Assembly: GCA_029262065.1 (NCBI GenBank)
Contig: JAJDAC010000050.1
Span: 32,545-96,544, forward strand
DNA length: 64,000 nt
Source: Candidatus Krumholzibacteriota bacterium
GTDB lineage: Bacteria; Krumholzibacteriota; Krumholzibacteriia; JAJRXK01
Reading direction: 5' to 3'
Shown here: piece by piece, positions 50,505-59,986 of the stretch
How the letters are laid out: each line of letters begins with the position of its first letter
Position numbering within the stretch: position 1 is the first letter of the stretch
The notes under the pieces: generated by a model
What the model was told of the DNA's origin: nothing
Databases searched by the model: none
Seen by the model: only the letters and a program-made list of their open reading frames with translations
Program-made: the position numbers and the translations under genes

Positions 50505-51337
50505 GGCGTTCCTTGGTCCGAATCCATTGCACGGGCGGAATGAAGGCGAGCGTTGGCGTGGATACGAAGTTGCGCCGTCCTCGCGCCATTTCGCCGAGTC
50601 GTTGGAAGGTTTTCGATGGCAATGACAGCTGCCTTGTAGCTGCTCCGTGCTTCAGCGGTGCGGCCCAGATTCCAAAGAATGTCTCCCTGGTGTACGAGCC
50701 ACGGTTCGGGGCGAGCCGCGCGGACAATCAACTCCGACACGCGTTCCAAGGCGGCTTCGGGACGCCCCAGCGCGAGCTCCAGTTCAATTGCCTTCGCCTG
50801 CAATGTGGCTATCGATCCTCTACGTTCCAGTCCAAGTTCGATGATGGCCAGCGCGTCTTCTGTCGCCGGGCGCTGGCCGGCAACCTCGGCGGCTTCCAGG
50901 AACAACGATGGGCCTGGTTTGTCGGCCAGGTCAATGGCGAGCCGGTAGACACTCAGCGCGATCGACGAGTCGAGTGCGGCCAGAGCGCGGGCGCGAAGCA
51001 GGTGGACCACCGCATGGCGTGGTTGGTGCTTGGCGTAGCGATCCAGCGAAGTCAACGCCGATCGGAAATGTTTGGCCTGCAGTTGTGCGCGGCCCTCCAA
51101 CACGTCGAGCTCGGGCATGTTCGCGCCCAGTTGGCGGGCCAGGTCGATATCCGAGAGCGAGGCGGCCCAGTCGCCGTTGGCCCAGTGCGACCGAGCGCGC
51201 TCGACGACGGGTTGTACGTCCTCGGGGAAAACCCGGCTGTCCAACGCGTGTGGATTGTTCTGGGTGGGGGAGTCGTGGCCGAACGCGGTCGCCGGAACGA
51301 TGACGACGACAAGTGTCGCAAGCAGTCGGTAGTGCAT
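50501..51337 (-). CDS. Secreted TPR-repeat protein
   Basis: 278 residues. The signal peptide covers 1-20 (ATAFGH cleavage region). The remainder is TPR-like helices in about six units (ALTSLDRYAKHQPRHAVVHLLRARALAAL; AEARSSYKAAVIAI). Its stop overlaps the ATG of the phosphatase gene, so the pair is translationally coupled. It probably acts in the periplasm as a scaffold or chaperone for the exported phosphatase. Confidence 0.8.
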   Translation of the reverse strand: MHYRLLATLVVVIVPATAFGHDSPTQNNPHALDSRVFPEDVQPVVERARSHWANGDWAASLSDIDLARQLGANMPELDVLEGRAQLQAKHFRSALTSLDRYAKHQPRHAVVHLLRARALAALDSSIALSVYRLAIDLADKPGPSLFLEAAEVAGQRPATEDALAIIELGLERRGSIATLQAKAIELELALGRPEAALERVSELIVRAARPEPWLVHQGDILWNLGRTAEARSSYKAAVIAIENLPTTRRNGARTAQLRIHANARLHSARAMDSDQGTP

Positions 51338-51374
51338 GAAGCAAGCATACGCTACTTCGTAGTGAATCGACCCC

Positions 51375-54300
51375 TCAATCTGCCAGGTGGGCTTCGGAAA
51401 CGCCTACATCGATACGCACGACACGACCGTCGCGAGCAAAGAGAGATTTCCCCGTACCTTCGTCGAGTTCGATACCCGCGTACTCGGTCCTCTCACCGTC
51501 GCTTGTGAGCACGCGGATCCAGGGACCGTCAGCCGATATCTGATACACCACGGGAACCTGGCAGTACGTGAATGCCAGGCCGTTGGTCGGGATTTCCACT
51601 GACCTCGTGGTTCCCTCCAGTGTGTTCAGCGTACAGGTGGTCGATTTGTCCAGGAATTCTCGTCTCGCCAGCAGCCGTGGGTCGAAACGAACGCGACCGC
51701 TGCCCACCCGTAGGCCCAACTCGCCGAAGCGAATGAGAATTTCCTCTTTCACCTGGCCGGTCATGCCTGGTTGTTTGGCACCGCTATCGGCTGGTGTATG
51801 AGAGTAGGGGTCGGTGGGAAATGCGCCGTATTCCTGTGGCGTCTTCAAGTAGCCCAGGCCGTCGCGAATTCGGTAGTAGTAGCCCGTGAGTTCCGCCGTA
51901 ACGTCCGAGGACCCCTCGGTGTCAAGAGTCAGCATCAACAGTTCCTGGACGCCCAACAGAAGCTTGGCGACCATGTGCCAGTAGATACTGCCCAATCCTT
52001 CGTAGCCATAGATGCGCCCCGATCGGCCGGTGAATTCGTGATGCAGAAACACCGCCTCGAACGCATCCAACACCGCGGTGCGGTCGCGGCCGACCTGCTC
52101 CTGCCACCGTGCATCGGCCGCAAGTTCATCGAGGGCAGCGTCCAGGTCGCCGGCGTTGTTGAAGTCTGCGTTGAACCGCACGTGGTTGGCCGCGTCTCGC
52201 TCCACGATCGAGTGGTTTTGCTCTTGCAGGCACCGCACGAGTAGGGGGATGGGGGCCACGAGTTCTTCGGGCACGATGTTTCGTTCCATGAACGGGGGCA
52301 GCTCACGGGCCGGGTACAAAAGGAAGCTCCTCTGATCCTCGCGATACATCCGGCTGGCGAATAGCGCCTTCAGTAGTTCGATGGCTTCGCGCGGCGTGAC
52401 CGATCCGGCACTCAGGGCGGCTACCTGTCCTTCGAGCATTTCGTACAGATGCCGAAATCCCATTCCATGGGGGAGCGGGTCCAATAGATTGTAGGAATGG
52501 AATAGTCCGTCCGGTCGGCGTCCGCGATTCAGGGTGTGCTCGAGGACCAACCGCGTCCGCTGGGCGAAGTGCAGCACCTGGTTTCCGGTGAGCTTGGCTT
52601 CGCCCGAGAAACCGCGGTTGTACACGGCCGTTCGGTACGTTTCGAAGGACCTTCCCAGGTCGTACATGATGGCTTGTCTTTGAGGCGGCGTCGAATTTCC
52701 CGCGGACAGGTCGATCGCGTCGAACACCGATCCCAGTTCTTTCATCCAGGTGAAGACCTCGGTCGAAATCAGGAACGATTCGTCGCCGTCCACGAGTGAC
52801 GCCAGGAACTCCATATAGCGTTCCAGGTAGCAAAGCGTAACCATTGAAATGCCATAGCCCGCCAGCGCGTTGTTGGCGTCGTTCCATTCTGGTCGTTGCG
52901 TGTTCATCCAGATACCGGCATCGGGGACGAAATTCGACAACTTGCTCAGCGCGGGCACCAGCAGTTTCTCCAACAGGGTCACGTGGACAATCTGCCCACG
53001 GGGGTTCGCAACGAGCTTGCCGTCGGTGCCCATGTTTCGCACCCGGCCGTCGACACGGGCGGCGGCGGATTCATCGAACACGATGGTATGGTGAGGATCC
53101 TTCAGCATGGACTCGTAGGACCCAAGCCGGTAGGGGACATCCGCGTAGGAAAATTCTGGCCGGGTCAGCATTGATTTGAGCGCGGCGGGTTCGTGGCGAT
53201 GCAGACACTCGAGCAGTCGCAGCAGGTAGACGATCTGATGATCACCCCAGTATCCAATGTGGCTCCAGGGGCGATCGGCTTCGAAGACTTCCCATTCGAA
53301 GCCGTCTTGATTTACCCGGTAGGGGTTGAACCCGTCCACGGTCGAAGCATTGACGAACTTGGCCACGAAGCTTTGTAGGTATCCGGGGTAGCTAAGGGCC
53401 AGGGCCTCCCAGTTCTGGAAGATGTCGCGCCAGTTGCCCTCGTACCCTATGGCCGCTTGGCCGTCAGCCGATCGTGGTCGAATGTAGAACTTGTTCCAAG
53501 GACGGCTGGGGTCGCCGTGACGGCGACCGAACGTCAGTGGCAAATATTCCAGTACCAGACGGCGAAAATCTGGATCGTGGGATGTTTCGGCCCGCGCCAT
53601 CAGTGCGGTGCGCGATGTGGCGCTCGGAAGTGCAACGAGGTCGTCGGCGTACTGTTCGGAAACATGCCGATTGCGCACGCGGAGGAATTCCACGAAGTCT
53701 TGCGTGGGAATCGAATAGTCGGCGTGGAAGACTCCGCCGCGCATATTGTTGAACAGCACGTTTGCGAAGTGGTGGGCGTCGGTCGTGGGGTTGGCCGTCA
53801 CCTGTATGCCGTCGGCGGAAGCGACGTTGCGAGTCAGGTTTCGGGTAGCGTCGTCAAGCTGTCGCTCGATCTTGAGTACCAGGTCCACGTTTTCGCGGAG
53901 CTGCTCTCCTAGCTTGGCCAGCTGGGCGTGGCTCTGTCCCACGTTGCCTACCAGGTGCCATGTCGACTTCTCGCCGCTGGCCAGTTTGAAGCTCGCTTCC
54001 ACCATGAAGTTCCCGCGACGTCCGGTAAGTACGTTGGCGTGCGGCAGAGGCCTTCCTTGTTCGAAATCCGCGACGGTCTCGGATCGAAGGTGAATTCGTG
54101 CGTTGTCCAGACCAGCGGACCATACACAGTTTGCGCGCAGTTCCTCGCCCGCCTCGGGTCGGTCGATGATCTGGGATGTCAACGAGAAGATCGCCAGCGG
54201 CAGATCGGGTTCGCAGTCGGTGCGTTTGTACGCGTCGACCAGACTGCTCGTCTGTTGGTACAACGCCAGTTCGGCGCCGTACGGCAGCACGTTGCGAAGC

Positions 54301-54794
54301 CCATCGAGCAACGAGACGGAGACCGACTGGTCGCTATCGTTCACGAGCCAAGCGGTGCGAATCAGTCCAAGCTGGTCGCAGCCAGACCAGCGGTAGCGAA
54401 ACGTCAGCCCGAGCTGCGTGTGGATCTCTTCGAAAACAACCCGATTTCCCGCCTCGTTCTTGTAGAGGTTGCGTTGCACGTCGGGAGTGGCCGTGGCCCG
54501 CTTGAACGGACGCCATACCGAGTGCGAGCCGTCAGCGCGGGTCACGCGCACAACCGTCACGGGGCCGGTGTGGTGGTGGGCGTCTTCCAGGCGGTCCACC
54601 GTTTCGTACGGGAACAGGCTGGATTCAGCGCTCACGCGGCCCGCGGTCAGACCGCCCGACGAACACAGGTACGTCCAAAGGTCGCTGTCGTTGGCGACCG
54701 TCATCAAGAACGGACGCATGTGGTCATAGTTGGCAATGCGGTAGTACTGCTCGCCATCGAGTTGCACGAAGTCGCCCCGCACTTCGGCCGTCAT
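51375..54794 (-). CDS. Clan GH-Q-like glycoside phosphorylase, probably beta-1,3-glucan type
   Basis: 1139 residues from ATG 54794, which overlaps the GH17 stop (ATGA). There is no signal peptide, so it is cytosolic. An N-terminal beta-sandwich-rich region (1-330) is followed by an (alpha/alpha)6-type region (about 390-1000). The putative general-acid Asp639 lies in PEWNDANNAL, which resembles the DWND motif of GH94 phosphorylases; GYEGNWRDIFQNWEAL and IGYWGDHQIVYLL are other landmarks. Size and neighbours (GH17, GH1, Opp transporter) fit the large beta-1,3-glucan phosphorylases of GH149/GH161. That assignment is an inference. It would split imported oligosaccharides with phosphate to glucose 1-phosphate. 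Confidence 0.6.
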   Translation of the reverse strand: MTAEVRGDFVQLDGEQYYRIANYDHMRPFLMTVANDSDLWTYLCSSGGLTAGRVSAESSLFPYETVDRLEDAHHHTGPVTVVRVTRADGSHSVWRPFKRATATPDVQRNLYKNEAGNRVVFEEIHTQLGLTFRYRWSGCDQLGLIRTAWLVNDSDQSVSVSLLDGLRNVLPYGAELALYQQTSSLVDAYKRTDCEPDLPLAIFSLTSQIIDRPEAGEELRANCVWSAGLDNARIHLRSETVADFEQGRPLPHANVLTGRRGNFMVEASFKLASGEKSTWHLVGNVGQSHAQLAKLGEQLRENVDLVLKIERQLDDATRNLTRNVASADGIQVTANPTTDAHHFANVLFNNMRGGVFHADYSIPTQDFVEFLRVRNRHVSEQYADDLVALPSATSRTALMARAETSHDPDFRRLVLEYLPLTFGRRHGDPSRPWNKFYIRPRSADGQAAIGYEGNWRDIFQNWEALALSYPGYLQSFVAKFVNASTVDGFNPYRVNQDGFEWEVFEADRPWSHIGYWGDHQIVYLLRLLECLHRHEPAALKSMLTRPEFSYADVPYRLGSYESMLKDPHHTIVFDESAAARVDGRVRNMGTDGKLVANPRGQIVHVTLLEKLLVPALSKLSNFVPDAGIWMNTQRPEWNDANNALAGYGISMVTLCYLERYMEFLASLVDGDESFLISTEVFTWMKELGSVFDAIDLSAGNSTPPQRQAIMYDLGRSFETYRTAVYNRGFSGEAKLTGNQVLHFAQRTRLVLEHTLNRGRRPDGLFHSYNLLDPLPHGMGFRHLYEMLEGQVAALSAGSVTPREAIELLKALFASRMYREDQRSFLLYPARELPPFMERNIVPEELVAPIPLLVRCLQEQNHSIVERDAANHVRFNADFNNAGDLDAALDELAADARWQEQVGRDRTAVLDAFEAVFLHHEFTGRSGRIYGYEGLGSIYWHMVAKLLLGVQELLMLTLDTEGSSDVTAELTGYYYRIRDGLGYLKTPQEYGAFPTDPYSHTPADSGAKQPGMTGQVKEEILIRFGELGLRVGSGRVRFDPRLLARREFLDKSTTCTLNTLEGTTRSVEIPTNGLAFTYCQVPVVYQISADGPWIRVLTSDGERTEYAGIELDEGTGKSLFARDGRVVRIDVGVSEAHLAD

Positions 54795-55840
54795 TTGCGC
54801 GGTGCTTTCAGCGCCAGCTTGGGCGTTCGATCGGCGTGATAGAGTCCCCAGTGTTTTTCCACCTCGTTGGGGTGATCGCCACCCTTCCAGTTTTCGTCGA
54901 ATGCTTCGAAATAGAACATGGGAGTCTTCGTCTCCCGCGCCCACGCCGTAGCCCGGTCGTAGAAAATCCGCTGCTCTTCTTCTCCGAGCGCTCCCTTGAT
55001 CAATTGGGCTTGTTCTCCCTCGGTGTGCCGTTGCGTGGCCCATCCGGTTTCGGCGAGCACGACAGGGACCGAAGGGTGAGCCTTCTGGATGTTCTGAACA
55101 ACGTTTTTCGTCCAGTCCATTGCTTCATCCAGTAGCTGGCCGTTCCATGCAGGGTGGGCGTGTAGCATCATGAAATCGATCTCGGCCGCCACGGCGTGGC
55201 TTTCGGGCTTGTTCCAGAAGTTGAAGTCGTCGGCCACCGATACCGGCACGATGGTGCTTGCGCGCACCCGCCGTACGTGCCGAATGAGAATGTCGGCGGG
55301 GCTTCGATGCGCCGACCAGAATACCTGGGTCTCATTTCCCACGCAGATGGCTCGCACGATGCCGGGGTATTCGGCGGCCAGTCGGACGGCCGCGTCGACC
55401 TGCGCCTGGTTGGCGCGTCGGGCGTCGGGGAACCGTTCGGTCACCGCACCTTGATCGTCCCGGTTCTCTTCGGGCGCGATCCACACCCCCAGCACTACCT
55501 TCATGTCGGCGGCATCGGCGCGGATGACCTCGAGCAGTATCTCGGCCGGTCCTTCGGAACCGTACACTCGTAGCATGTTCCAGTGCTTCAGGAGAATCTT
55601 CAGATCTTCGCGGATCTGTTCCCGGGTAGGATCTACCTGGCCGGGACGCTGGCCGTCGCGGTGAGGCCCATACGATATGGCGTTGCCGATCCAGCGTCCC
55701 TCGTGCGTGGCCAGGAACGGCCGGCGGTCGGTCAGGGTTTGGTTCGAGGCCTCGTGGCCTACGTGGCGTTTCGCGCACGACATGGCCGACAATAGGACCA
55801 GAGTTGCAAGTACCACGGCCAGGGTTCTTTGCGCGCCCAA
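54791..55840 (-). CDS. GH17-family beta-1,3-glucanase-like lipoprotein
   Basis: 349 residues from a TTG start at 55840, supported by GGGAGG 7 bases upstream. The lipobox is LLSAMSC. It has a TIM-barrel of family GH17: acid/base Glu170 in CVGNETQVFW and nucleophile Glu264 in LAETGW, with LRVYGSEG and DFMMLHAHPAW as further family landmarks. It acts on beta-1,3-glucans by hydrolysis or transglycosylation and is probably tethered to the outer membrane. It is coupled to the phosphorylase-like gene. Confidence 0.85.
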   Translation of the reverse strand: MGAQRTLAVVLATLVLLSAMSCAKRHVGHEASNQTLTDRRPFLATHEGRWIGNAISYGPHRDGQRPGQVDPTREQIREDLKILLKHWNMLRVYGSEGPAEILLEVIRADAADMKVVLGVWIAPEENRDDQGAVTERFPDARRANQAQVDAAVRLAAEYPGIVRAICVGNETQVFWSAHRSPADILIRHVRRVRASTIVPVSVADDFNFWNKPESHAVAAEIDFMMLHAHPAWNGQLLDEAMDWTKNVVQNIQKAHPSVPVVLAETGWATQRHTEGEQAQLIKGALGEEEQRIFYDRATAWARETKTPMFYFEAFDENWKGGDHPNEVEKHWGLYHADRTPKLALKAPRK

Positions 55841-55862
55841 AAGAAAGCCTCCCGGAAACGAG

Positions 55863-55897
55863 GGCGCCCCAGGACCGAGAAGGTCGGCTGGGGCGCC
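55863..55897 (-). terminator. Strong hairpin between the carbohydrate-binding and GH17 genes
   Basis: The stem GGCGCCCCAG / CTGGGGCGCC is extended inward by GACC/GGTC. It starts 26 bases after the stop at 55924 and ends before the GH17 ribosome site. It is probably an attenuator that lowers GH17/phosphorylase expression relative to the binding protein. Confidence 0.7.
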
Positions 55898-55923
55898 AAG
55901 TCAGAACGAAACTGGTCCAGAAC

Positions 55924-57342
55924 CTACTTGATGAGCACCATCGTCCGTGAAATCTGCCCGGACTCGGTGCGCAGCACGTAGCGGTACACACCCGTGGCCA
56001 CTGGCATATCCCGCTGGGACCGCCCGTTCCATGTGATGGAGTGCGAACCCGCACCGCGGTTCTCATCCAGCAGCGTTACCACCTTGCGGCCCGCCGTGTC
56101 GTACACCGACAGCTCGACCTGCTGATCCCGCGACAGATTGAACTGGATCTGGGTCGAGGGATTGAAGGGGTTGGGGTAGTTCTGCTCCAAGCGGGCGTCC
56201 AGCACGGTGGGTGGTGTCGCGGTAGCGAGAGGTGCCCCGAAGTAGACGTCGTCGACGAACACCGCACCACCCATCAGGGTAGGCGAGATGAACAGGATGA
56301 AGGCCTCCACCGTGACGGTTCCCGCGGGCGCGGTGGCGCTGACCGAAGTCTGCGTCCAATTGCCCAGCGGCGACGCGGCATCCGTCAGGATCTCCTCGTT
56401 GCCCACAACGGGAATTTCATCGCCGATGCTATCGCGGAACACGATCCGCGCCGTGGCGTAGTTGTCGTTGGCCAGGTAGATCGGGTCTTCCACGCAGGTC
56501 GTCATGGAGAACGCATTCAACTCGAACTGCTCGCCCGGGCTAGCCGCGAACGACTGGAACATTCCCGAAGGCGCGTCGGTGACGAACGTCGAGAAGAGCT
56601 TGGCGGCTCCGGGTGCCGAACGCAAACCGAAGGAGCGGGCTTCGGAGAACACGTTGCCGAAGATCGACCAAGCGGGAGTTACGCCAGTGTCGAAGCTGGG
56701 ATTGGCCAGCAGGTTGCCAGCCGGCACGGTCGGCGTGTCTTCGCAGAACGACAGGTCGTCGACGAAGGCGGCGCCCGTGTCACAGCCGGGCTGCAGGTAG
56801 AGGATGAGACTCTCGACCCGTAGGGCGCCGGCGGGGGCTACCGCGCTCAAAGTGAACGGATTCCATTGCTCGGTGGGGCTGGCCGAACTGGCGATGATCA
56901 GTTCATTGGCCTGGATCTCGGCCCCATTCACGGCGGCGTCGAAGAACACGATCTTGGCTATCAATCGGTTCGAGTTGCAGGTGTCGCTGCCCAACATGGG
57001 GTCGACATCAGCAACGAACGTCGAGCCGCTGAAGGTGTATTCCTGGCCCGCCGTGGGTGTGAACAACTGACCATACCCGCCCACGTCGAATACCTCGAGC
57101 GGACAGGCCGTGAACTCGCCGAACACCTTCGAGGCGGCGGCCCCGGACTGGAAGATGTTGTCGTTGGCCGCGGTGGAAATCTGTACGCCGGAACCAAATG
57201 TAAACCAACCGTCGTACGAACCACCGGTATCTTCGAAACCGGGGTTTGCGAGCAGGTTCGTCGCAGCAGATGAAAGATTAGGCGCCAACATGGCGGCGCC
57301 ACACGCTAGTACGGAGAGGAAACGTGAGAGACCACGATTCAT
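55924..57342 (-). CDS. Secreted tandem CBM-like protein with FlgD-like tail
   Basis: 472 residues from ATG 57342 (AGGAGG upstream). The signal peptide covers 1-27. Two CBM4/9-like (CenC-type) modules cover about 28-190 and 205-380, each opening with NLLANPxF(E/D) and ending in a GxAFVDD- or GAVFVDD-type strand. The C-terminal FlgD-like tail reads YPNPFNPSTQIQF ... TMVLIK. It is probably a surface glycan-binding protein that captures beta-glucan for the GH17 enzyme encoded downstream. No catalytic motif was seen. Confidence 0.85.
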   Translation of the reverse strand: MNRGLSRFLSVLACGAAMLAPNLSSAATNLLANPGFEDTGGSYDGWFTFGSGVQISTAANDNIFQSGAAASKVFGEFTACPLEVFDVGGYGQLFTPTAGQEYTFSGSTFVADVDPMLGSDTCNSNRLIAKIVFFDAAVNGAEIQANELIIASSASPTEQWNPFTLSAVAPAGALRVESLILYLQPGCDTGAAFVDDLSFCEDTPTVPAGNLLANPSFDTGVTPAWSIFGNVFSEARSFGLRSAPGAAKLFSTFVTDAPSGMFQSFAASPGEQFELNAFSMTTCVEDPIYLANDNYATARIVFRDSIGDEIPVVGNEEILTDAASPLGNWTQTSVSATAPAGTVTVEAFILFISPTLMGGAVFVDDVYFGAPLATATPPTVLDARLEQNYPNPFNPSTQIQFNLSRDQQVELSVYDTAGRKVVTLLDENRGAGSHSITWNGRSQRDMPVATGVYRYVLRTESGQISRTMVLIK

Positions 57343-57519
57343 TTCTGGATTCCTCCTTGGGAATGCCTGGCTCGTCGGTTCGGCGAAGTGCGGAGGCGCC
57401 GGGCGAGTTCGGCGTCTCCGCGTCGAGAGAGACTTTTCGCCTGTATCTGGAGCACGGTTGTGTGACGAGACAGAACTCGTCGCTGCCCTTATCGTCTGAA
57501 ACCGGATGGGCTGGGCGCA

Positions 57520-57565
57520 GCAGGGTCTACCCTGCCTTGACAGCCCAGATACCATCCTACACTAT
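57520..57565 (+). promoter_or_regulatory. Palindromic operator and promoter before the ABC-ATPase/GH1 operon
   Basis: The perfect inverted repeat GCAGGGT-ct-ACCCTGC (57520-57535) is followed one base later by TTGACA (57537-57542), a 17-base spacer and CACTAT (57560-57565), 23 bases before the ATG at 57589. A regulator bound to the palindrome would touch the -35 element. Confidence 0.5.
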
Positions 57566-57588
57566 GTTCGGGCATCGAACAAAGTCCC

Positions 57589-58590
57589 ATGATCGAGGTT
57601 CGGCCAACTAAAATGGTCCAACGTGACGGAACAACTGCCCCGCCGCCGCTGCTGGAAGTTCGCGATCTTCGTAAAACTTTCACCTCAAAAGGCATATTCT
57701 CTTCCGGTCCCACCGTCGTGGCCGCGTCCGAAGTCAGCTTCCAACTGGTTAAAACAAAAGCAGTTGCACTGGTGGGCGAGTCTGGAAGCGGCAAGAGCAC
57801 CATCGCCAAGATGCTGATGCGCCTGGAGACCCCCGACAAAGGCGCCATTCTGCTCGATGGCGAAGACGTGCTGACCCGCGAGCCGCGTGGGGCCTCGTTG
57901 GCCTACCGCCGGCGGGTGCAGATGATCTTCCAGGATCCGTTTGGGTCCCTGAATCCCGTCCACGATGTAGCCCATCATCTGATTCGGCCCCTGCTTCGGC
58001 ATAAGCGGGCGTCTCGCTCTGAGGCCCGCCAGCGGGCAGTGGAACTGTTGGAGAGCGTGGACCTCGAACCGGCGCGGGATTTCATCGACCGGCATCCCTT
58101 CGAGCTATCTGGCGGACAACGCCAGCGCGTGGCCATTGCGCGTGCGTTGGCCGTGGAGCCCGACTTGCTGGTGGCCGATGAGCCCACCTCCATGCTCGAC
58201 GTGTCGATTCGTTTGGGCGTGCTGAATCTCCTGGCGGGACTGAAAGAACGCGGTCTGGCCATCTTGCTCATTACGCACGACCTGGCTTCGGCTAGGTATC
58301 TCGCCGATCGCATCCTGGTCCTGTTTCGCGGTCGCGTGGTCGAGGACGGCCCGAGCGAGGTCATCGTGCGATCGCCGGCGCATCCTTATACAAAGGCCCT
58401 ACTGAGTTCGATTGCCAATATCGGCGACGACTCCGTTACTCCCAAGACCGATAGCTCCACCGCCGCGCAGGGTTGTCCTTTCGCGTCGCGCTGCGCCGAC
58501 GTGTTCGATGCATGCACCGTCGATCCGGCTCCTCGCGAGTACGAGGGCCGAGCGGTTCGCTGTCATCTCTATCCTGAAACCGTGGGCTAA
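57589..58590 (+). CDS. Opp/Dpp-type ABC transporter ATPase (OppF-like)
   Basis: 333 residues; an ATG at codon 9 is an alternative start, and neither has a strong ribosome site. It has Walker A GESGSGKST, Q-loop FQDPFGSLNP, signature LSGGQRQRVAIARAL, Walker B LLVADEPTSMLD, and H-loop ITHD. The C-terminal oligopeptide-transporter motif is CPFASRCADVFDAC. Opp-type transporters import peptides or, in several bacteria, gluco-oligosaccharides; the following GH1 gene (7 bases away) favours sugars. The permeases and binding protein are not in the window. Confidence 0.92.
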   Translation: MIEVRPTKMVQRDGTTAPPPLLEVRDLRKTFTSKGIFSSGPTVVAASEVSFQLVKTKAVALVGESGSGKSTIAKMLMRLETPDKGAILLDGEDVLTREPRGASLAYRRRVQMIFQDPFGSLNPVHDVAHHLIRPLLRHKRASRSEARQRAVELLESVDLEPARDFIDRHPFELSGGQRQRVAIARALAVEPDLLVADEPTSMLDVSIRLGVLNLLAGLKERGLAILLITHDLASARYLADRILVLFRGRVVEDGPSEVIVRSPAHPYTKALLSSIANIGDDSVTPKTDSSTAAQGCPFASRCADVFDACTVDPAPREYEGRAVRCHLYPETVG

Positions 58591-58597
58591 GCAGGTC

Positions 58598-59965
58598 ATG
58601 AAGCGCAAAGGGTTTCCCGCCGATTTTCTCTGGGGCGTTGCGACCTCGTCTTTTCAGATAGAGGGGGCCTACGACCAGGATGGTCGTGGCGAATCCATCT
58701 GGGATCGGTTCGCGGCCACGCCGGGCCGGGTGGCCGACGGAAGCAACGCGCGTGTTGCGTGCGATCACTACCATCGCTGGCGTGAAGACATCGAACTCAT
58801 GCGCGAGTTGGGCGTGGGTGCATATCGGTTTTCGATCGCCTGGCCCCGGATTGTGCCTGGTGGCACGGGCCCGGTGAACGAAGCCGGTTTGGATTTCTAC
58901 GAAGCGTTGGTCGATCGACTGCTGGAAGTGGGCATCAAACCGTTCGTTACTTTGTATCACTGGGATCTGCCTCAGGTGCTCGAAGACCGTGGCGGTTGGA
59001 GCAACCGGGATACGGCCGCCGCTTTCGTCGAGTATTCCACGCATGTCGTGAAGCGGCTTGGGGACCGGGTTTCCAGTTGGGTGACGCACAACGAGCCCTG
59101 GTGCATCGCGACGCTGGGTTACGAGAAGGGCGCGCACGCACCGGGGTGGGAAGATCCCGAGCGTGCTCTGCGTGCCGCACACCATGTATTGCTGTCCCAC
59201 GGGTGGACCAACGAGATGATTCGTTCCTACGCCCCCGCGGCGCAGGTGGGGATCGTTCTGAACCTCACGCCAAGTATGCCAGCGTCGGAGAGTGCCGCTG
59301 ACGTGGACGCGGCCCGCTGGTTCGACGGCCAATTCAACCGATGGTTTCTGGATCCGTTGCTGCGAGGCTCCTACCCGGCCGATTCTGTTCAGGATCGGAT
59401 CCAGCAAGGTCATCTGCCCGACGACGGACTCTCCTTCGTTCGGGCCGGAGACCTGAAAGCCATTGCGCGGCCGTTGGATTTCCTGGGTGTGAACTACTAC
59501 ACCCGCGCCGTCTTGCACACCGACGGAGAAGGCAAGCCCGAGAGTATCGTGACCGCGCCGCAGGACGAACTCACCGACATGGGTTGGGAACTGTATCCCC
59601 AGGGCCTGCATGATCTGTTGGTGCGACTGGACCGCGAGTACGATTGTCCGCCCATCTATATCACCGAGAATGGGGCAGCCTATTCGGACGGCCCGGACGA
59701 CGCCGGCCGAGTGCGCGACACGCGTCGCGTTGAGTATCTGAGAACCCATCTGGCCGCGACCCAGCGAGCCATGGCCGCGGGCGTGGATGTTCGCGGCTAT
59801 TTTGCTTGGTCGCTTCTCGACAATTTCGAGTGGGGCCACGGCATCGCAAAGCGTTTCGGTTTGTACTGGATCGATTACGCCAGCCAGCAGCGGATTGCCA
59901 AGGACAGCGCGTTCTGGTACCGCGATTTCATTCAGGCGAATACCACGGCCCAAGGGGCCATGTAA
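58598..59965 (+). CDS. GH1 beta-glucosidase
   Basis: 455 residues from ATG 58598, 7 bases after the ATPase stop; an open frame reaches further upstream inside that gene but is not needed. GH1 motifs: N-terminal FLWGVATSSFQIEGA, acid/base Glu166 in THNEPW, nucleophile Glu357 in ITENGAAY, and C-terminal SLLDNFEWGHG. No signal peptide. It hydrolyses terminal beta-glucosyl residues of imported oligosaccharides to glucose. Confidence 0.95.
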   Translation: MKRKGFPADFLWGVATSSFQIEGAYDQDGRGESIWDRFAATPGRVADGSNARVACDHYHRWREDIELMRELGVGAYRFSIAWPRIVPGGTGPVNEAGLDFYEALVDRLLEVGIKPFVTLYHWDLPQVLEDRGGWSNRDTAAAFVEYSTHVVKRLGDRVSSWVTHNEPWCIATLGYEKGAHAPGWEDPERALRAAHHVLLSHGWTNEMIRSYAPAAQVGIVLNLTPSMPASESAADVDAARWFDGQFNRWFLDPLLRGSYPADSVQDRIQQGHLPDDGLSFVRAGDLKAIARPLDFLGVNYYTRAVLHTDGEGKPESIVTAPQDELTDMGWELYPQGLHDLLVRLDREYDCPPIYITENGAAYSDGPDDAGRVRDTRRVEYLRTHLAATQRAMAAGVDVRGYFAWSLLDNFEWGHGIAKRFGLYWIDYASQQRIAKDSAFWYRDFIQANTTAQGAM

Positions 59966-59986
59966 TCCCGATTCGAGGAGAGTCCA

